Assembly: GCA_946800325.1 (NCBI GenBank)
Contig: OX326959.1
Span: forward strand, 40,600,908 to 40,664,907
Length of the DNA stretch: 64,000 bases
DNA from: Luzula sylvatica
Taxonomy: Eukaryota > Streptophyta > Magnoliopsida > Poales > Juncaceae
Direction: 5' to 3'
This document shows positions 1 through 10,725 of this stretch, one piece after another (position 1 is the first letter of the stretch; every line of letters starts with the position of its first letter). The position numbers and the translations under genes were made by a program. The notes beneath the pieces were generated by a model. It saw only the letters and a list, made by a program, of their open reading frames with translations. It had not been told where the DNA came from and did not search any database.

Positions 1-199
1 AGAATACCACGTGTCAGTCTCTGGTTGATTTCGACGATCGGAGAGAGTAATTGTTGGAGTGTAGAAACTTTTTTCTAACTGTTCAAGTAATTATTGTAAT
101 ATTTAGAGATTATTTTATCAATGACCACATAAGCAAGTTGGTTGAGTGCTTAGCACAAATAACACTACGTGTTGGAAAGATTGTGGATTCGAGTTCCGA

Positions 200-1030
200 C
201 GATATCAATATAACAATAAAAAATATGAATACAAGTACGAATGCCCAGGACAATTACGAAATACAAATACAAATGCCAACAAGAGTACAGACTACAAAAA
301 TGAAATGTGAATATGTATACGAATACGAACACGAACACGAACACGAACATAGCACGAACATGAATACTAATACAATTATGAATTAAGAATTATGAATAAC
401 GAATAACGAATAACGAATTACGAAATATAAAATCGCACGAATACAAATACGAAATATGAATAGTAATACGAATCCGCCTATACGAATAATACATGAATAC
501 AAATACACGAATACGAATAGATGAACATGAATGCGAGTATGAATACAAAATACGAATAAGAAATACTAATACGAATATAGATACGAATACAAACAATTCG
601 ATACATTTCAGAAATGAGGAAATTTCAATTACAACACACAATTTGATTGCCCAGTAAAAAACAACTGCACACCATATTAAACGATAACACCCATTTCCGA
701 ACACAACAATTAGAGAGAAACCCAAAAAGGTTCCTCGAATACTACAAATAAGTTACAAGCAAAAATAGAAATAAAAATATGAATACATGAATACGAATAA
801 TACAAAGGATGTGAATTCGAATTCGCAGCCACAAATGCGAATAAAAATTTGAAAAATAAATAAACATAAAATAAAATACAGATACGAAATAAGAAATGTG
901 AATTACTAAATACAAGCACAAACACAAACACTAAATACGAACGAGGAAACGAAAAACCAATACAAGTACAAAATATAACACGAATACGAATAAAATCACA
1001 GATACGAATACGATTATGAAATATTTTTGT
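200..1030. repeat. TACGAA-rich degenerate simple repeat
   Basis: The stretch consists of irregular reiterations of ACGAATACGAATA-like hexamers and variants. Reading frames here translate to low-complexity Tyr/Ile/Phe or Asn/Glu/His strings, so I do not call a gene. The reverse complement of the same composition recurs at about 37190-37810 and a related form at 59985-60600. In orientation it lies upstream of the Helitron-type 3' end at 1191, so it may be part of that element. Confidence 0.6.
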
Positions 1031-1035
1031 AATAT

Positions 1036-1191
1036 CAACTTTAATGTTCATAAAATATGATGTTTATTAGCTGTCGTGATTATATCCTAAAAACAAGTAG
1101 TGATTCATGAAAGAAATACTCATCGAAAACATGAAAGAAGTAAACTTTCTTTTCACAACGAACCTGCGCAATAGCGGGAGTACCACGCTAG
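1036..1191 (+). mobile_element. Helitron 3' terminal region
   Basis: The segment ends in CTAG followed by T. About 10 bases before the end is an imperfect hairpin, CCTGC..GCGGG around an AATA loop (1163-1178). About 130 bases upstream of the hairpin match the equivalent positions at 59270-59434, including the blocks TTCATAAAATATG, GATTATATC and AGTGATTCAT, which marks a shared family. The 5' TC end was not located. Confidence 0.6.
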
Positions 1192-1359
1192 TATGCAATA
1201 AACTACTATACATACGCGCATGACACCTAACCCTTATAATTAAATGAGTGGTGATGCATGTCCCCCTTAAAATCCTCTAGATTGATTGATGTGTTGGCGT
1301 TTGTATTAATGATGGTGGTAAACCATAACTATTTAATTTTTTCCATCATATATAAGAAA

Positions 1360-2906
1360 AAAAGGTAAAAAAGATTTCCCGTTTCACACATCATTAATTT
1401 ATTTAATATTTTTAACAACTTTGTTTACCATCATCTATCATTAATGAAATTTAAATCTATAAATTTGAAAATGAAGTTATAGGACTAAATTAATATATCA
1501 TTTAACATGTGTTATACGGATACATGAATAAAACCATCGTAAAAAATAAACAAAAATATAATAATGAAAATAATTCGCAAAAAGTCGAAAATAAAAATGA
1601 AAAAATATTTTTTTTAAAAAATAAAGAAAATAAAATAATAAAAATTTGTTCAAATAAATATAACTTATCATGTGTTAAATTAAAAATAATAAAAATATTA
1701 AATAAAGCAAATTATTTTTTAATAATTTGATTTACCACCTAATCAATGTGGTTCTCCACCTAATAAATACAGTTTGCCACCTAAATTAAAATTTAATTCA
1801 TTTATTATATATTGTCAACACATCAATACAATGAGGGCATATTAGAGGGGACAAGTATAATTTTTGTAATTAAATATAAGGGCCCGGGGTTGAATTTAGT
1901 TGTGCCCATCTAAAGGATTTCTTCTAGAAAATTCCCTCCAACATAAGGAATGTAAAGGGCATTTACTTGGGCTTTTTCACGAGTATATACTACATAATAT
2001 ATACTATATACGTATTTACAAGCTGGTTATAGTACATGTTAACCATTTTTTTTGATAAGTATCTTCTAATAGAAGTTTCCACGTAGAATCCATGCAAATA
2101 CCACAATTGACATGCTAATTATTATTATTATTATTATTTTTGAAAGAACAAAAGGAAAAAAAAGAATGGGCTTAAAATGACATGTTGACCTTGAGTAGGC
2201 AATATTAGTTGGTTCTTTACTGCTAAAACAAAAATAGTACTTTTAAGAACTGGATTTTTTTAGAGTCCATTTACTATGCCCCCGAGATTCTCCGATTTGG
2301 ACCCACACATCCTCGATCTGAGGGATTAGTGATAATTACTTTTTTAATTAACACAAATACACTTAATTAATAATTAATTAGTATAGAATTAAGGTATATA
2401 TGAATTAATAATTAATATGTATTCACTGTTAATAGAGTGTATTTATATTAATTAAGAGGGTAATTAGTTGTTAATCCCAATATAATCAATGTGTGGGAGA
2501 AACTAGGGAGAAGAGTAAAATTTCCCTCTTTTTTTATTTAAGCTTCGGTTGACCAATAGCAAGAGCTGGATTTAAACCGACATAAATCATTGGAAAAAAA
2601 AATAATCAAAATAATATATCCTTTTGTTGAAATAAAAAATTTGTTTTTTCGTTGAAATAAAACATTATTTTTTTATTGAATTAGAGAATAGATATTTCTA
2701 CTCTTTAATTAAAAAACTCAGTTTTTGTATATTTATAATTTATAATTTGTTAATTGTTACATGCTGGGAAAATAAGATCATCTATATTTCCTTGAAAATA
2801 CAAAGTTGCTCAAGTAAAAGAAAAACCTCGACACATTGGCCACCTTTCCAGAAATTCAATTTCACCATGTAAAAGTCATGCAAAACTTTGGATGATTCTT
2901 CTCTCG
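1360..2906. repeat. Segmental duplication, copy 1 (mate at 13627-17552)
   Basis: Sequence from GGTAAAAAAGATTTCCCG to GATGATTCTTCTCT matches 13627-14525 and then 16908-17552 almost base for base. The mate is split by a PIF/Harbinger element, so this copy preserves the empty site near 2266. No gene is convincing inside it; the block at 1509-1730 is a low-complexity Lys/Asn-rich frame repeated in both copies. Confidence 0.9.
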
Positions 2907-3600
2907 AAACCCACTTGATGGCTAAACTTCTTATTCAGTAATTTTATAGGCACCAACACGAATGAGTTTCTTAAACGGGAGACATGTAAATTATTTAAAA
3001 TTTAAAACTTCTTCTAAAAGACAAAATGAAAACAAAGTGCATAATTCAAAGGTCAAATTTCAGGATTTGTAATTTGTTCAATGAAATTTGAAGAAGAAAC
3101 CAACATATGTTTTTATTCTCATCATTGTTGACCTTTTTTCAGACTCGGGCCAAGCGATAGGTCCAAAAAATTCGAATTTCGGGTCCAAAAGTTTAGATGA
3201 TTCAAAATTTTCAAAATTCTTGATTTGTCCAGTTAAAAATATTTATAATTACAATAAAACAATAAAAATTCGTGTGGTTCATTGGTAAAAAATAATTATC
3301 TCTCTTCTAAGAAGTCATGAGTTCAAATACCACAACATATAATTTTAGATTTTTTTCCCAATATAATGAAAATAGGAATTTTTTTTTATCTAAACGAGAT
3401 TTGAACTTTGAATCTAATGAATTTTTTTGGAGCCTTAACCAATAAATCATACAATCGATTGTGACAAAATACGTTAACTTTTCTTCAAACAAATTAATTG
3501 TATACGGGGTCCACTTTCAAACTGGGCTTCACGTACTTGAAAACCTGGGACCGGACCTGCCTCTTTTGTGTTGAATGAATTTTGTTCGACGCCTTCGTTT
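2907..3600. other. Intergenic, two SINE-like tRNA-derived pieces
   Basis: At 3268-3365 the plus strand has TGGTTCATTGGTAA followed by GAGTTCAAATACC, resembling polymerase III box A and box B. At 3389-3490 the minus strand shows a similar pair (TTATTGGTTAAGG and AGTTCAAATCTCG) ending in a T run on the plus strand. This would be a tail-to-tail pair of degenerate tRNA-derived SINEs. No target duplications were identified. The rest shows nothing recognisable. Confidence 0.35.
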
Positions 3601-3921
3601 TCATATTTTTGACGTACATAGAAGTAAGCACAAGAATATATTCAATACTTTTTATTTAAAACGTAATTTTGCATGTAATTTATACTCATTCCCGGGCATT
3701 TTCACTTGCTTTCATACTATATATTATTTAATATTTACATCATAAAAACTTCACCTTTTTTTACACCATATCTATAACAACAAGTATTCACGACCTTCTT
3801 TACAAAATAAAATATCCAAAATACCATGACTATTTTCTACAACAAAAATAACAAAACAAATCATGTTCATCAACGGGTTATTGAACGAAAACGGTGAATA
3901 TGAGCTCGCTACATCGAATTA

Positions 3922-4131
3922 CTAATCACACTGATCTCCAATATTGGCGTCGTAGTCATAATTGTTTGAAACGTAATGATCATTGGTCGAGCTTTCACAG
4001 TAGGAATTCGTATTTGGAGGCCTTGTTTCTCTTCTATGTGGACAACCCGCAATCTGGCACGTTTTCCTTCCCGGACATGCAGGGTGCCTCTTTGAATTAG
4101 TATTCGGAGGTCTTGTTGCCGGAGAGGACAT
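3922..4131 (-). CDS. Small HPACPG-motif protein, type A copy 1
   Basis: This is a 69-aa protein of unknown function. The core HPACPGRKTCQIAGCPH spans residues 16-32, giving C19, C25, C30 and H32 in the spacing C-x5-C-x4-C-x-H, with H16 just before. That pattern could bind a metal ion, but this is inference. An octapeptide TRPPNTNS flanks the core twice (residues 6-13 and 36-43), and the tail is rich in Asn, Asp and Tyr. No signal peptide or membrane segment is visible. I chose the internal MSSP start because the frame upstream runs through an evident promoter and leader, and because the divergent relative at 29136 also begins MSSP. Two further copies follow at 8915 and 12189. This copy has Cys45 where the others have Ser. 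A plus-strand frame opposite it is also open, but only the minus-strand protein shares a motif with diverged relatives. Confidence 0.7.
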   Translation of the reverse strand: MSSPATRPPNTNSKRHPACPGRKTCQIAGCPHRRETRPPNTNSYCESSTNDHYVSNNYDYDANIGDQCD

Positions 4132-4310
4132 GTTCCGATTATTTCGATTCACTTCTTTTAATAACAAGGTAGGAATATATAGTACTTTCGTGGACCGGAG
4201 TACTTCGAGATTGAAGTGGGGGAAAATTTGCAGTAGATTGAAATAGGTTTTGAAATAAATAGAAATAGATAGAAAATTAGAAATAGGTCTTGAAAATTTT
4301 GTATGTTGTA

Positions 4311-4320
4311 AATATTTATA
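4311..4320 (-). promoter_or_regulatory. TATA box for type A copy 1
   Basis: On the minus strand the sequence reads CCTATAAATATT, about 180 bases upstream of the chosen ATG of the 3922-4131 gene. This fits a start site near 4285 and a leader of about 150 bases. The same box is present at 9304-9313 for copy 2 but is missing in copy 3. Confidence 0.55.
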
Positions 4321-4424
4321 GGAGAGGAAGGGAGAGTGTTGTATGGAAATTACATTCAAATTTCTATCATTAGAGAATGGAAATGGATCATTGAGCGAGC
4401 TAATAAGAAAAAGGTCTCAAAACC

Positions 4425-4455
<31 letters not shown>

Positions 4456-4490
4456 CGACAACAACAACAACAATAATAATAATAATAGGG
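4425..4490. repeat. AAT/AAC trinucleotide tract
   Basis: An ATA run passes into AACAACAACAAC and back to ATAATA. It recurs at 9419-9483, and a shorter form lies at 12495-12530. Confidence 0.85.
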
Positions 4491-4748
4491 CTTTTTTTTT
4501 GAGAAATTAAAACTAGGGTTTTTTACAAAAATCAAAGTTTCACAAAAATACACCCCACAATATAATGTAGTATATATCCCCTTTGCAAATAACACTATAC
4601 GGTTTTCGTATATATTGCCCAATTAATAGTAAGATTCATACGTTAACACAATATATTTTTGGACGAAATGTGATTTTAATATTAAAAAGTCACCAACGTC
4701 AAAAAATAAATTAATCTTTTTGTATATGCATTAGAACGTTTGATATTA

Positions 4749-4888
4749 TTTTTTTTTTTTGAAAATAAATGGAGAAGGCTCGTATGTCCTCCATCCATTG
4801 ATGTCAATGGGGATCGAACCCACAATATCTCAGAACACATGATTTTTTATGGCTCACATTCAACCAACTAGCCTATGGGTCCATTGAC
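4749..4888 (-). mobile_element. tRNA-derived SINE, copy in unit 1
   Basis: The element lies between perfect 13-bp direct repeats ACGTTTGATATTA (4736-4748 and 4889-4901). On the minus strand it begins with CCCATAGGCTAGTTGGTTGAATG (box A-like), continues to GGGTTCGATCCCC (box B-like), and ends in an A run, seen as T on the plus strand at 4749-4760. At about 140 bp with target duplications and a poly(A) tail it fits a plant tRNA-derived SINE. The copy at 9744-9881 arose with the segmental duplication rather than by separate insertion. Confidence 0.8.
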
Positions 4889-5397
4889 ACGTTTGATATT
4901 ATTTGCAAACATTAATTGCAATAATTTTCTTTTTTGATCATTTGTGTGACCAGCACAGGAACTTCATTTTTTAATAGTTGCAATTTCATTGATATTGTTT
5001 TTTCAATCATTTCTTGCTAACTTAGAATTCTTGAGATTTAGTAAACTACTATATGTTTATTAGCTCAACATGAAAGCAGATGAAAATTAGAAAAATAGAA
5101 AACGTGTATAATTCTCAAAGCAATTAATTAAAACGGAGTAAACTAGAAATAAAATAATAAACAAAAGTTGACGTTTAAAAATTTCTAGTATAGTCCCTGA
5201 ACTTCAATATTTTTCTATACATTATTTTGGAATCATTGTGAAATTTTATTATTACAATTAAACAAATTTTTCTAGACTTTTAATATGGAATTTCTTGGAA
5301 TGTTCGCTAATTATAAACCTTTCATTTTTCTTTAATTTACAAAAAAGAACCAACAAACTACTTTTATAACAAAAAGGGAAAACTATCATACACATAT

Positions 5398-7004
5398 TAT
5401 TATACATAGTTCTAATCTAGAATAGATGAGGAAAATTGGACAGTGTCCTCTTTTTAAAAATTTTATCATACACATTGCATAAGAAATGAAGTGGGCTTCG
5501 GCCCAAATTAGATTGATGGCACATTTTATATATAACCCCAAAATTTATATATTTATAAAGTCTTGGAATTTCCTATGTATTATAATATTTTATTAGGCAT
5601 ATAACAGATTGATAATTATACAAATACAATCTTCAAAATTCTTGAACTATAATATTATTCTAAACCGTAAGTTAAAACATAATTTTGTAATTTACATATA
5701 TGAACTTAAAACATTATTATATTTTTAAATCTTCAAAAATGTTTACCAATCACAATCTTTAATAAACATAATGTTAAATAAGAAAATACAAATAGTTCCA
5801 TAATATGTTCAAAGAATCCAAATTTATACTTATATATAAAGTAAACAAAATTTTTGATCATACATGAGGTCACGTCACCTCTTTGATATATTTACATTTT
5901 GGTACTTTTTTGTTTAATTATATTTTGGTCCTTTTTTATTTATATTTTGATCCCTTTTTACATTTTGGTCATTTTTTATTATTTTATTGGTCTTTTTTTG
6001 TTTATTTACATTTTGGTCCTTTTTTACATTTTGATCTTTTTTTTCCTATCTTATATTTTGGTCTTTTTTTACATTTTTATCTTTTTTTTAATATTTTGGT
6101 CATTTTTACATTTTGATCATTTTTTCTTATTTTCCAATTTTTTTTTTAATTTGCTCATTGGGCAGGGTTATGTATGCAATTTCGTAAGTTCAATTTTCTT
6201 TTTGTAATTTTCCTTTGTACCCAATTTTTTTCCTTTTTACATTTTGGACTTTTTTTTCTTTTCAATTTGTTTTGTATTTGCTCATTTTGCACTGGTTTTT
6301 TTTGTTTATTTACATTTTGGTCCTTTTTTACATTTGATCTTTTTTTTCGTATTTTATATTTTGGTCCATTTTTACATTTTTATCTTTTTTTATATTTTGG
6401 TCATTTTTACATTTTTATCATTTTTTCTTATTTTTCAATTTTTTTTAATTTGCTCATTGGGCAGGGTTATGTATGCAATTTCGTAAGTTCAATTTTCTTT
6501 TTGTAATTTTCTTTTGTACCCAATTTTTTTCTTTTTTACATTTTGGCCTTTTTTTGCTTTTCAATTTTTTTTTTATTTGCTCATTTTGCACGGGTATATA
6601 TGAAATTTTGTAACCTCAAATTTATGCGAGTTTGTTTGTCATTTTCCCGTTGTATCCATCTCGACAGATTGTGATCCTTTAATGAACCGTAACTATAATG
6701 CATCTATTGACATCAAATATATTTGCGAATATGTCCTGATTATATTAATCGGTTTTAAAAGCACCTGAACAAATGTTATTTATACAAATTATATCAGAAA
6801 ATAATATCCATGATAGATTAATTTCATGAATCTTATGCATCTATTGACATCATGATATTTGCAAATATGTCATGATTAGACTAATTTAGTTCAAACGCAC
6901 GCGGGTTAATTCGCACATGAGTTAATTCTATTTAAATAATTATATAAAAAACATGTAAAAAGATAGATATATTGTCCCGCGTAATGGCGCGGGGATAAAG
7001 CTAG
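5398..7004 (+). mobile_element. 1.6-kb insertion with Helitron-type 3' end
   Basis: This segment is present in array unit 1 and absent from unit 2, where the flanks join at about 10390. Its right edge has the palindrome CCCGCG-TAATGG-CGCGGG (6976-6993), then GATAAAG and CTAG (7001-7004) before T, the classical Helitron terminus. The left edge does not begin cleanly with TC at the junction; a TC lies about 15 bases inside, so the exact 5' end or a small deletion in unit 2 is unresolved. The element carries no helicase gene and is non-autonomous. Confidence 0.65.
5880..6600 (+). repeat. Tandem T-rich repeats (TTACATTTTGGTC)
   Basis: Short units of TTTTTACATTTTGGTC recur many times. A larger block of about 300 bp, ending in GCTCATTGGGCAGGGTTATG and the following leader, is present twice (to 6240 and to 6540) with a third partial copy at about 6580. 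Open frames here encode Phe/Leu/Ile strings and are not regarded as genes. Confidence 0.75.
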
Positions 7005-7148
7005 TTTACATAATATAAATAGTCAAGTCACAAGATCGATTCTATTATATAATATATATAAATCCTAAGGTATAGCTATTCGCTATCCTTAATTTCAAAA
7101 AAAAGTCACAAGATCGATTCGAAAGTATTCACCAAAAGTACGTCAAAA

Positions 7149-7424
7149 TCACGGAGCTATCACGTCATTGCACCAGGGATTCGAACTCGAACCTCGTTCA
7201 ATATACCATTCTGACCGATCTGCATCATGAACACTTGTAACATGTGGGTTCCTTGAGAAATTTGAGCGCCTCGGTGCTCCTAAGTTGTGAATGCATCCTG
7301 GTAATGTGCATCGACGTCTTCCAGGACACGCTGGATGCGGCTGCGAAGAAGGAATTTTTTTAGTTTTACAATTATATATAATTATATTCATCAAATTATT
7401 TGATATATATAGAGGAGAAAACAA
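7149..7424 (-). CDS. Small HPACPG-motif protein, type B copy 1
   Basis: This 91-codon frame of unknown function has the core HPACPGRRRCTLPGCIHN at residues 30-47 (C33, C39, C44, H46), the same spacing as the type A, C and D proteins. The first 28 residues are AT-rich sequence (YISNNLMNIIIYNC) and may not be coding: just upstream of the core the minus strand reads TTCCTTCTTCGCAG, a good splice acceptor, so the conserved part (7149-7340) may be a second exon. The last 25 or so codons overlap a tRNA-like block (GGTCAGAATGGTA, then GAGGTTCGAGTTCGAATCC), so the C-terminus may come from a SINE. It follows type A copy 1 in the tandem unit and has the same orientation. No signal peptide is evident. 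Function is unknown; motif-family membership is the only secure statement. Confidence 0.55.
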   Translation of the reverse strand: MFSPLYISNNLMNIIIYNCKTKKIPSSQPHPACPGRRRCTLPGCIHNLGAPRRSNFSRNPHVTSVHDADRSEWYIERGSSSNPWCNDVIAP

Positions 7425-8600
7425 AAAAACTTATGGAAATGCAAGATAAATAAAATGATTTTAGCTCATGTATAGTAAAAAAAAAGACAATTTGAACTTT
7501 TTCCGAAACAAACCTTGGTTGGTATTGGTGGCCTTCTTGGAGGAGAACCCATGACCGAATTTTATATTTCAGACTTTACCTTTCTTATTTTTGGATTAAA
7601 TAGGAAGTTGATTAATGAGAATTGCTGAGGACGCTCACGGCCTTTATATAATTAAGCAAGTCGGTGGTGGGAATTTTTCTAGAAATTAACAGTGCATTTC
7701 GAAAGGTATATATATATACACATTGGATTATTGTACTATTAAGTAACAAAATAATATTGAAAGTGCAGTTTAATCCAGTCTGGTTGGAAATTTGAATGAA
7801 AAATCGTGTCATTTTACAACAGTTTCTCGTGAAATTTACTGTTTTTAAAAGGAAGTCCATCTTAAACTCGTGAAATTTGATCTCCAATTTATGGTTTTTT
7901 CACCATACGCTGAAATTTATGTGAAAATTCATGACATGTTCCAAGATTTTTCTCTTGAAATTTACGATTATATATATGTTAGATGAAGGTTCATTTTGAA
8001 CTTCTATATCTTGTGCAACATGATTGCATATTTTTCCATTAAACCAGGAAATTTGTGGGAAAATCTTAGTATTTTACAAGTTTTCCATTCATGATGACTT
8101 TGGTACAAAAATGTATTGATTTTGGCCTTCCACGATTGAAGAACTTTATTTTCTTCTCTCTACCCTCCTCATAAATAATCTTATTTTTATTTTATTTAAA
8201 TAAAGTTTGATTTTTACTAATTATATTATATCATAATTTAATATTATAATATTCTTATTTTGTTCAACTGAATAGAATAAAGTATAATTTAATTTATTCG
8301 AATCGGTTTAAAATTATTTTGGTTGTTTGAAATATAATTTAGTTTAGTTTAAATTCATTTGATTGTGTTCGAACCAATCCGGTCAAATGGACAGTTTAAG
8401 ACTGTTGTGGATTTAATGTGGGTGACGCTATCCCAAGAACAAACATGACTAAATTGAGAGCAATTTGAATTTTGTTTTATTAAATGACCATTATACCCTT
8501 GTTATTGATGAATTAATGGTTGATATCTTTTACATTTATTTATTAATTTATCACATTTCATAAACCATGCAAATAAAATCTTTCATATATCAAACGTAAT
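7425..8600. other. Intergenic part of array unit 1
   Basis: No gene is supported. The sequence to about 8540 is repeated at 10811-11790. It includes TATATATATACACA-type tracts and several reiterations of GTGAAATTTAC-like motifs at 7820-8080. Confidence 0.6.
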
Positions 8601-8914
8601 TTTGACGTACATAGAAGTAAGTACAAGAATATATTCAATACTTTTTATTTAAAACGTAATTTTGCATGTAATTTATACTCATTCCCTGGCATCTTCACTT
8701 GCTTTTATACTATATATTATTTAATATTTACATCATAAAAACTTCACCTTTTTTTACACCATATCTATAACAACAAGTATTCACGACCTTTTTTACAAAA
8801 TAAAATATCCAAAATACCATGACTATTTTCTACAACAAAAATAACAAAACAAATCATGTTCATCAACGGGTTATTGAAAGAAAACGGTGAATATGAGCTC
8901 GCTACGTCGAATTA

Positions 8915-9124
8915 CTAATCACAATGATCTCCAATGTTGGCGTCGTAGTCATAATTGTTTGAAACGTAATGATCATTGGTCGAGCTTTCAGAGTAGGAAT
9001 TCGTATTTGGAGGCCTTGTTTCTCTTCTATGTGGACAACCCGCAATCTGGCACGTTTTCCTTCCCGGACAAGCAGGGTGCCTCTTTGAATTAGTATTGGG
9101 AGGTCTTGTTGCCGGAGAGGACAT
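8915..9124 (-). CDS. Small HPACPG-motif protein, type A copy 2
   Basis: This 69-aa copy is nearly identical to the gene at 3922-4131. It keeps the core HPACPGRKTCQIAGCPH (C19, C25, C30, H32) and the duplicated TRPPNTNS octapeptide. It differs by Ser for Cys at residue 45 and His for Gln near the end (GDHCD), while changes inside the core, such as the Ala codon before C19 (GCT against GCA), are silent. The upstream region keeps the TATA box (9304-9313), leader and trinucleotide tract, so it looks as expressible as copy 1. Function is unknown. Confidence 0.68.
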   Translation of the reverse strand: MSSPATRPPNTNSKRHPACPGRKTCQIAGCPHRRETRPPNTNSYSESSTNDHYVSNNYDYDANIGDHCD

Positions 9125-9303
9125 GTTCCGATTATTTCGATTCATTTCTTTTAATAACAAGGTAGGAATATATAGTACTTTCGTGGACCGGAGTACTTCG
9201 AGATTGAAGTGGGGGAAAATTTGCAGTAGATTGAAATAGGTTTTGAAATAAATAGAAATAGATAGAAAATTAGAAATAGGTCTTGAAAATTTTGTATGTT
9301 GTA

Positions 9304-9313
9304 AATATTTATA
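9304..9313 (-). promoter_or_regulatory. TATA box for type A copy 2
   Basis: The minus strand reads CCTATAAATATT, about 180 bases upstream of the ATG, in the same position as in copy 1. Confidence 0.5.
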
Positions 9314-9417
9314 GGAGAGGAAGGGAGAGTGTTGTATGGAAATTACATTCAAATTTCTATCATTAGAGAATGGAAATGGATCATTGAGCGAGCTAATAAG
9401 AAAAAGGTCTCAAAACC

Positions 9418-9451
<34 letters not shown>

Positions 9452-9743
9452 CGACAACAACAACAACAATAATAATAATAATAGGGCTTTTTTTTGAGAA
9501 ATTAAAACTAGGGTTTTGTACAAAAATCAAAGTTTCGCAAAAATACACCCCACAATATAATGTAGTATATATCCCCTTAGCAAATAACACTATACGGTTT
9601 TCGTATATATTGCCCAATTAATAGTAAGATTCATACGTTAACACAATATATTTTTGGACGAAATGTGATTTTAATATTAAAAAGTCACCAACGTCAAAAA
9701 ATAAATTAATCTTTTTGTATATGCATTAGAACGTTTGATATTA

Positions 9744-9881
9744 TTTTTTTTTTGATAATAAATAGAGAAATCTCGTATGTCCTCTATCCATTGATGTCAA
9801 TGGGGATCGAACTCACAATCTCTCACAACACATGATTTTTTGTGGCTCACATTCAACCAACTAGCCTATGTGCCCATTGAC
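9744..9881 (-). mobile_element. tRNA-derived SINE, copy in unit 2
   Basis: This is the duplicated counterpart of 4749-4888 and sits between the same direct repeats ACGTTTGATATTA (9731-9743 and 9882-9894). It differs by several point changes and a shorter T run. Confidence 0.78.
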
Positions 9882-10533
9882 ACGTTTGATATTATTTGCA
9901 AACATTAATTGCAATAATTTTCTTTTTTGATCATTTCTGTGACCAGCACAGGAACTTCATTTTTTAATAGTTGCAATTTCATTGATATTGTTTTTTCAAT
10001 CATTTCTTGCTAACTTAGAATTCTTGAGATTTAGTAAACTACTATATGTTTATTAGCTCAACATGAAAGCAGATGAAAATTAGAAAAATAGAAAACGTGT
10101 ATAATTCTCAAAGCAATTAATTAAAACGGAGTAAACTAGAAATAAAATAATAAACAAAGGTTGACGTTTAAAAATTTCTAGTATAGTCCCTGAACTTCAA
10201 TATTTTTCTATACATTATTTTGGAATCATTGTGAAATTTTATTATTACAATTAAACAAATTTTTCTAGACTTTTAATATGGAATTTCTTGGAATGTTCGC
10301 TAATTATAAACCTTTCATTTTTCTTTAATTTACATAAAAGAACCAACAAACTATTTTTATAACAAAAAGAGAAAACTATCATACACATATTTACATAATA
10401 TACATAGTCAAGTCACAAGATCGATTCTACTATATAATATATATAAATCCTAAGGTATAGCTATTCGCTATCCTTAATTTCAAAAAAAAGTCACAAGATC
10501 GATTCGAAAGTATTCACCAAAAGTACGTCAAAA

Positions 10534-10725
10534 TCACGGAGCTATCACGTCATTGCACCAGGGATTCGAACTCGAACCTCGTTCAATATACCATTCTGAC
10601 CGATCTGCATCATGAACACTTGTAACCTGTGGGTTCCTTGAGAAATTTGAGCGTCTCGGTGCTCCTAAGTTGTGAATGCATCCTGGTAATGTGCATCGAC
10701 GTCTTCCAGGACACGCTGGATGCGG
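10534..10725 (-). CDS. Small HPACPG-motif protein, type B copy 2 (5' end uncertain)
   Basis: The 63 codons carrying HPACPGRRRCTLPGCIHN and the tail through to TGA are intact, with a single obvious amino-acid change (Gln for His in NPQVT). The frame upstream differs: an 8-T run replaces 7 T, so the upstream ATG of copy 1 is out of frame here. If the conserved part is an exon preceded by the acceptor CTTCTTCGCAG, as the sequence suggests, this slip is intronic and the gene is unaffected. If the upstream ATG were the true start, copy 2 would be a pseudogene. I favour the exon reading because the core is unbroken. Function is unknown. Confidence 0.45.
   Translation of the reverse strand, partial: PHPACPGRRRCTLPGCIHNLGAPRRSNFSRNPQVTSVHDADRSEWYIERGSSSNPWCNDVIAP

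Larger units (their letters stand above)
3611..5397. repeat. Tandem array unit 1, first part
   Basis: This begins at GACGTACATAGAAGTAAGCA and matches 8602-10389 nearly base for base; the first part also matches 11877-12480. Together with 7005-8540 (matching 10391-11790) it forms the repeated unit that carries small genes A and B. Unit 1 is about 5.0 kb and unit 2 about 3.3 kb; most of the difference is the extra 5398-7004 segment. Confidence 0.92.

Noticed and set aside
200..1030. Several 60-113 codon frames with YSYS or YEYEHEHEHEH repeats
   Set aside because: They come from hexamer repeats read in any phase, with no conserved protein.
3894..4100. Plus-strand 68-codon frame opposite type A genes, open in all three copies (also 8887 and 12161)
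   Set aside because: It is open because the minus-strand gene is conserved and the three copies are recent. Only the minus-strand protein shares a motif with the diverged B, C and D types.
5883..6506. Hydrophobic frames of 77-110 codons suggesting membrane proteins
   Set aside because: They are Phe/Leu/Ile strings from the TTTTTACATTTTGG repeats; no start context or conservation.
7170..7240. Functional tRNA gene
   Set aside because: Box A and box B resemble a tRNA, but the interval is too short for a cloverleaf and no acceptor stem pairs.
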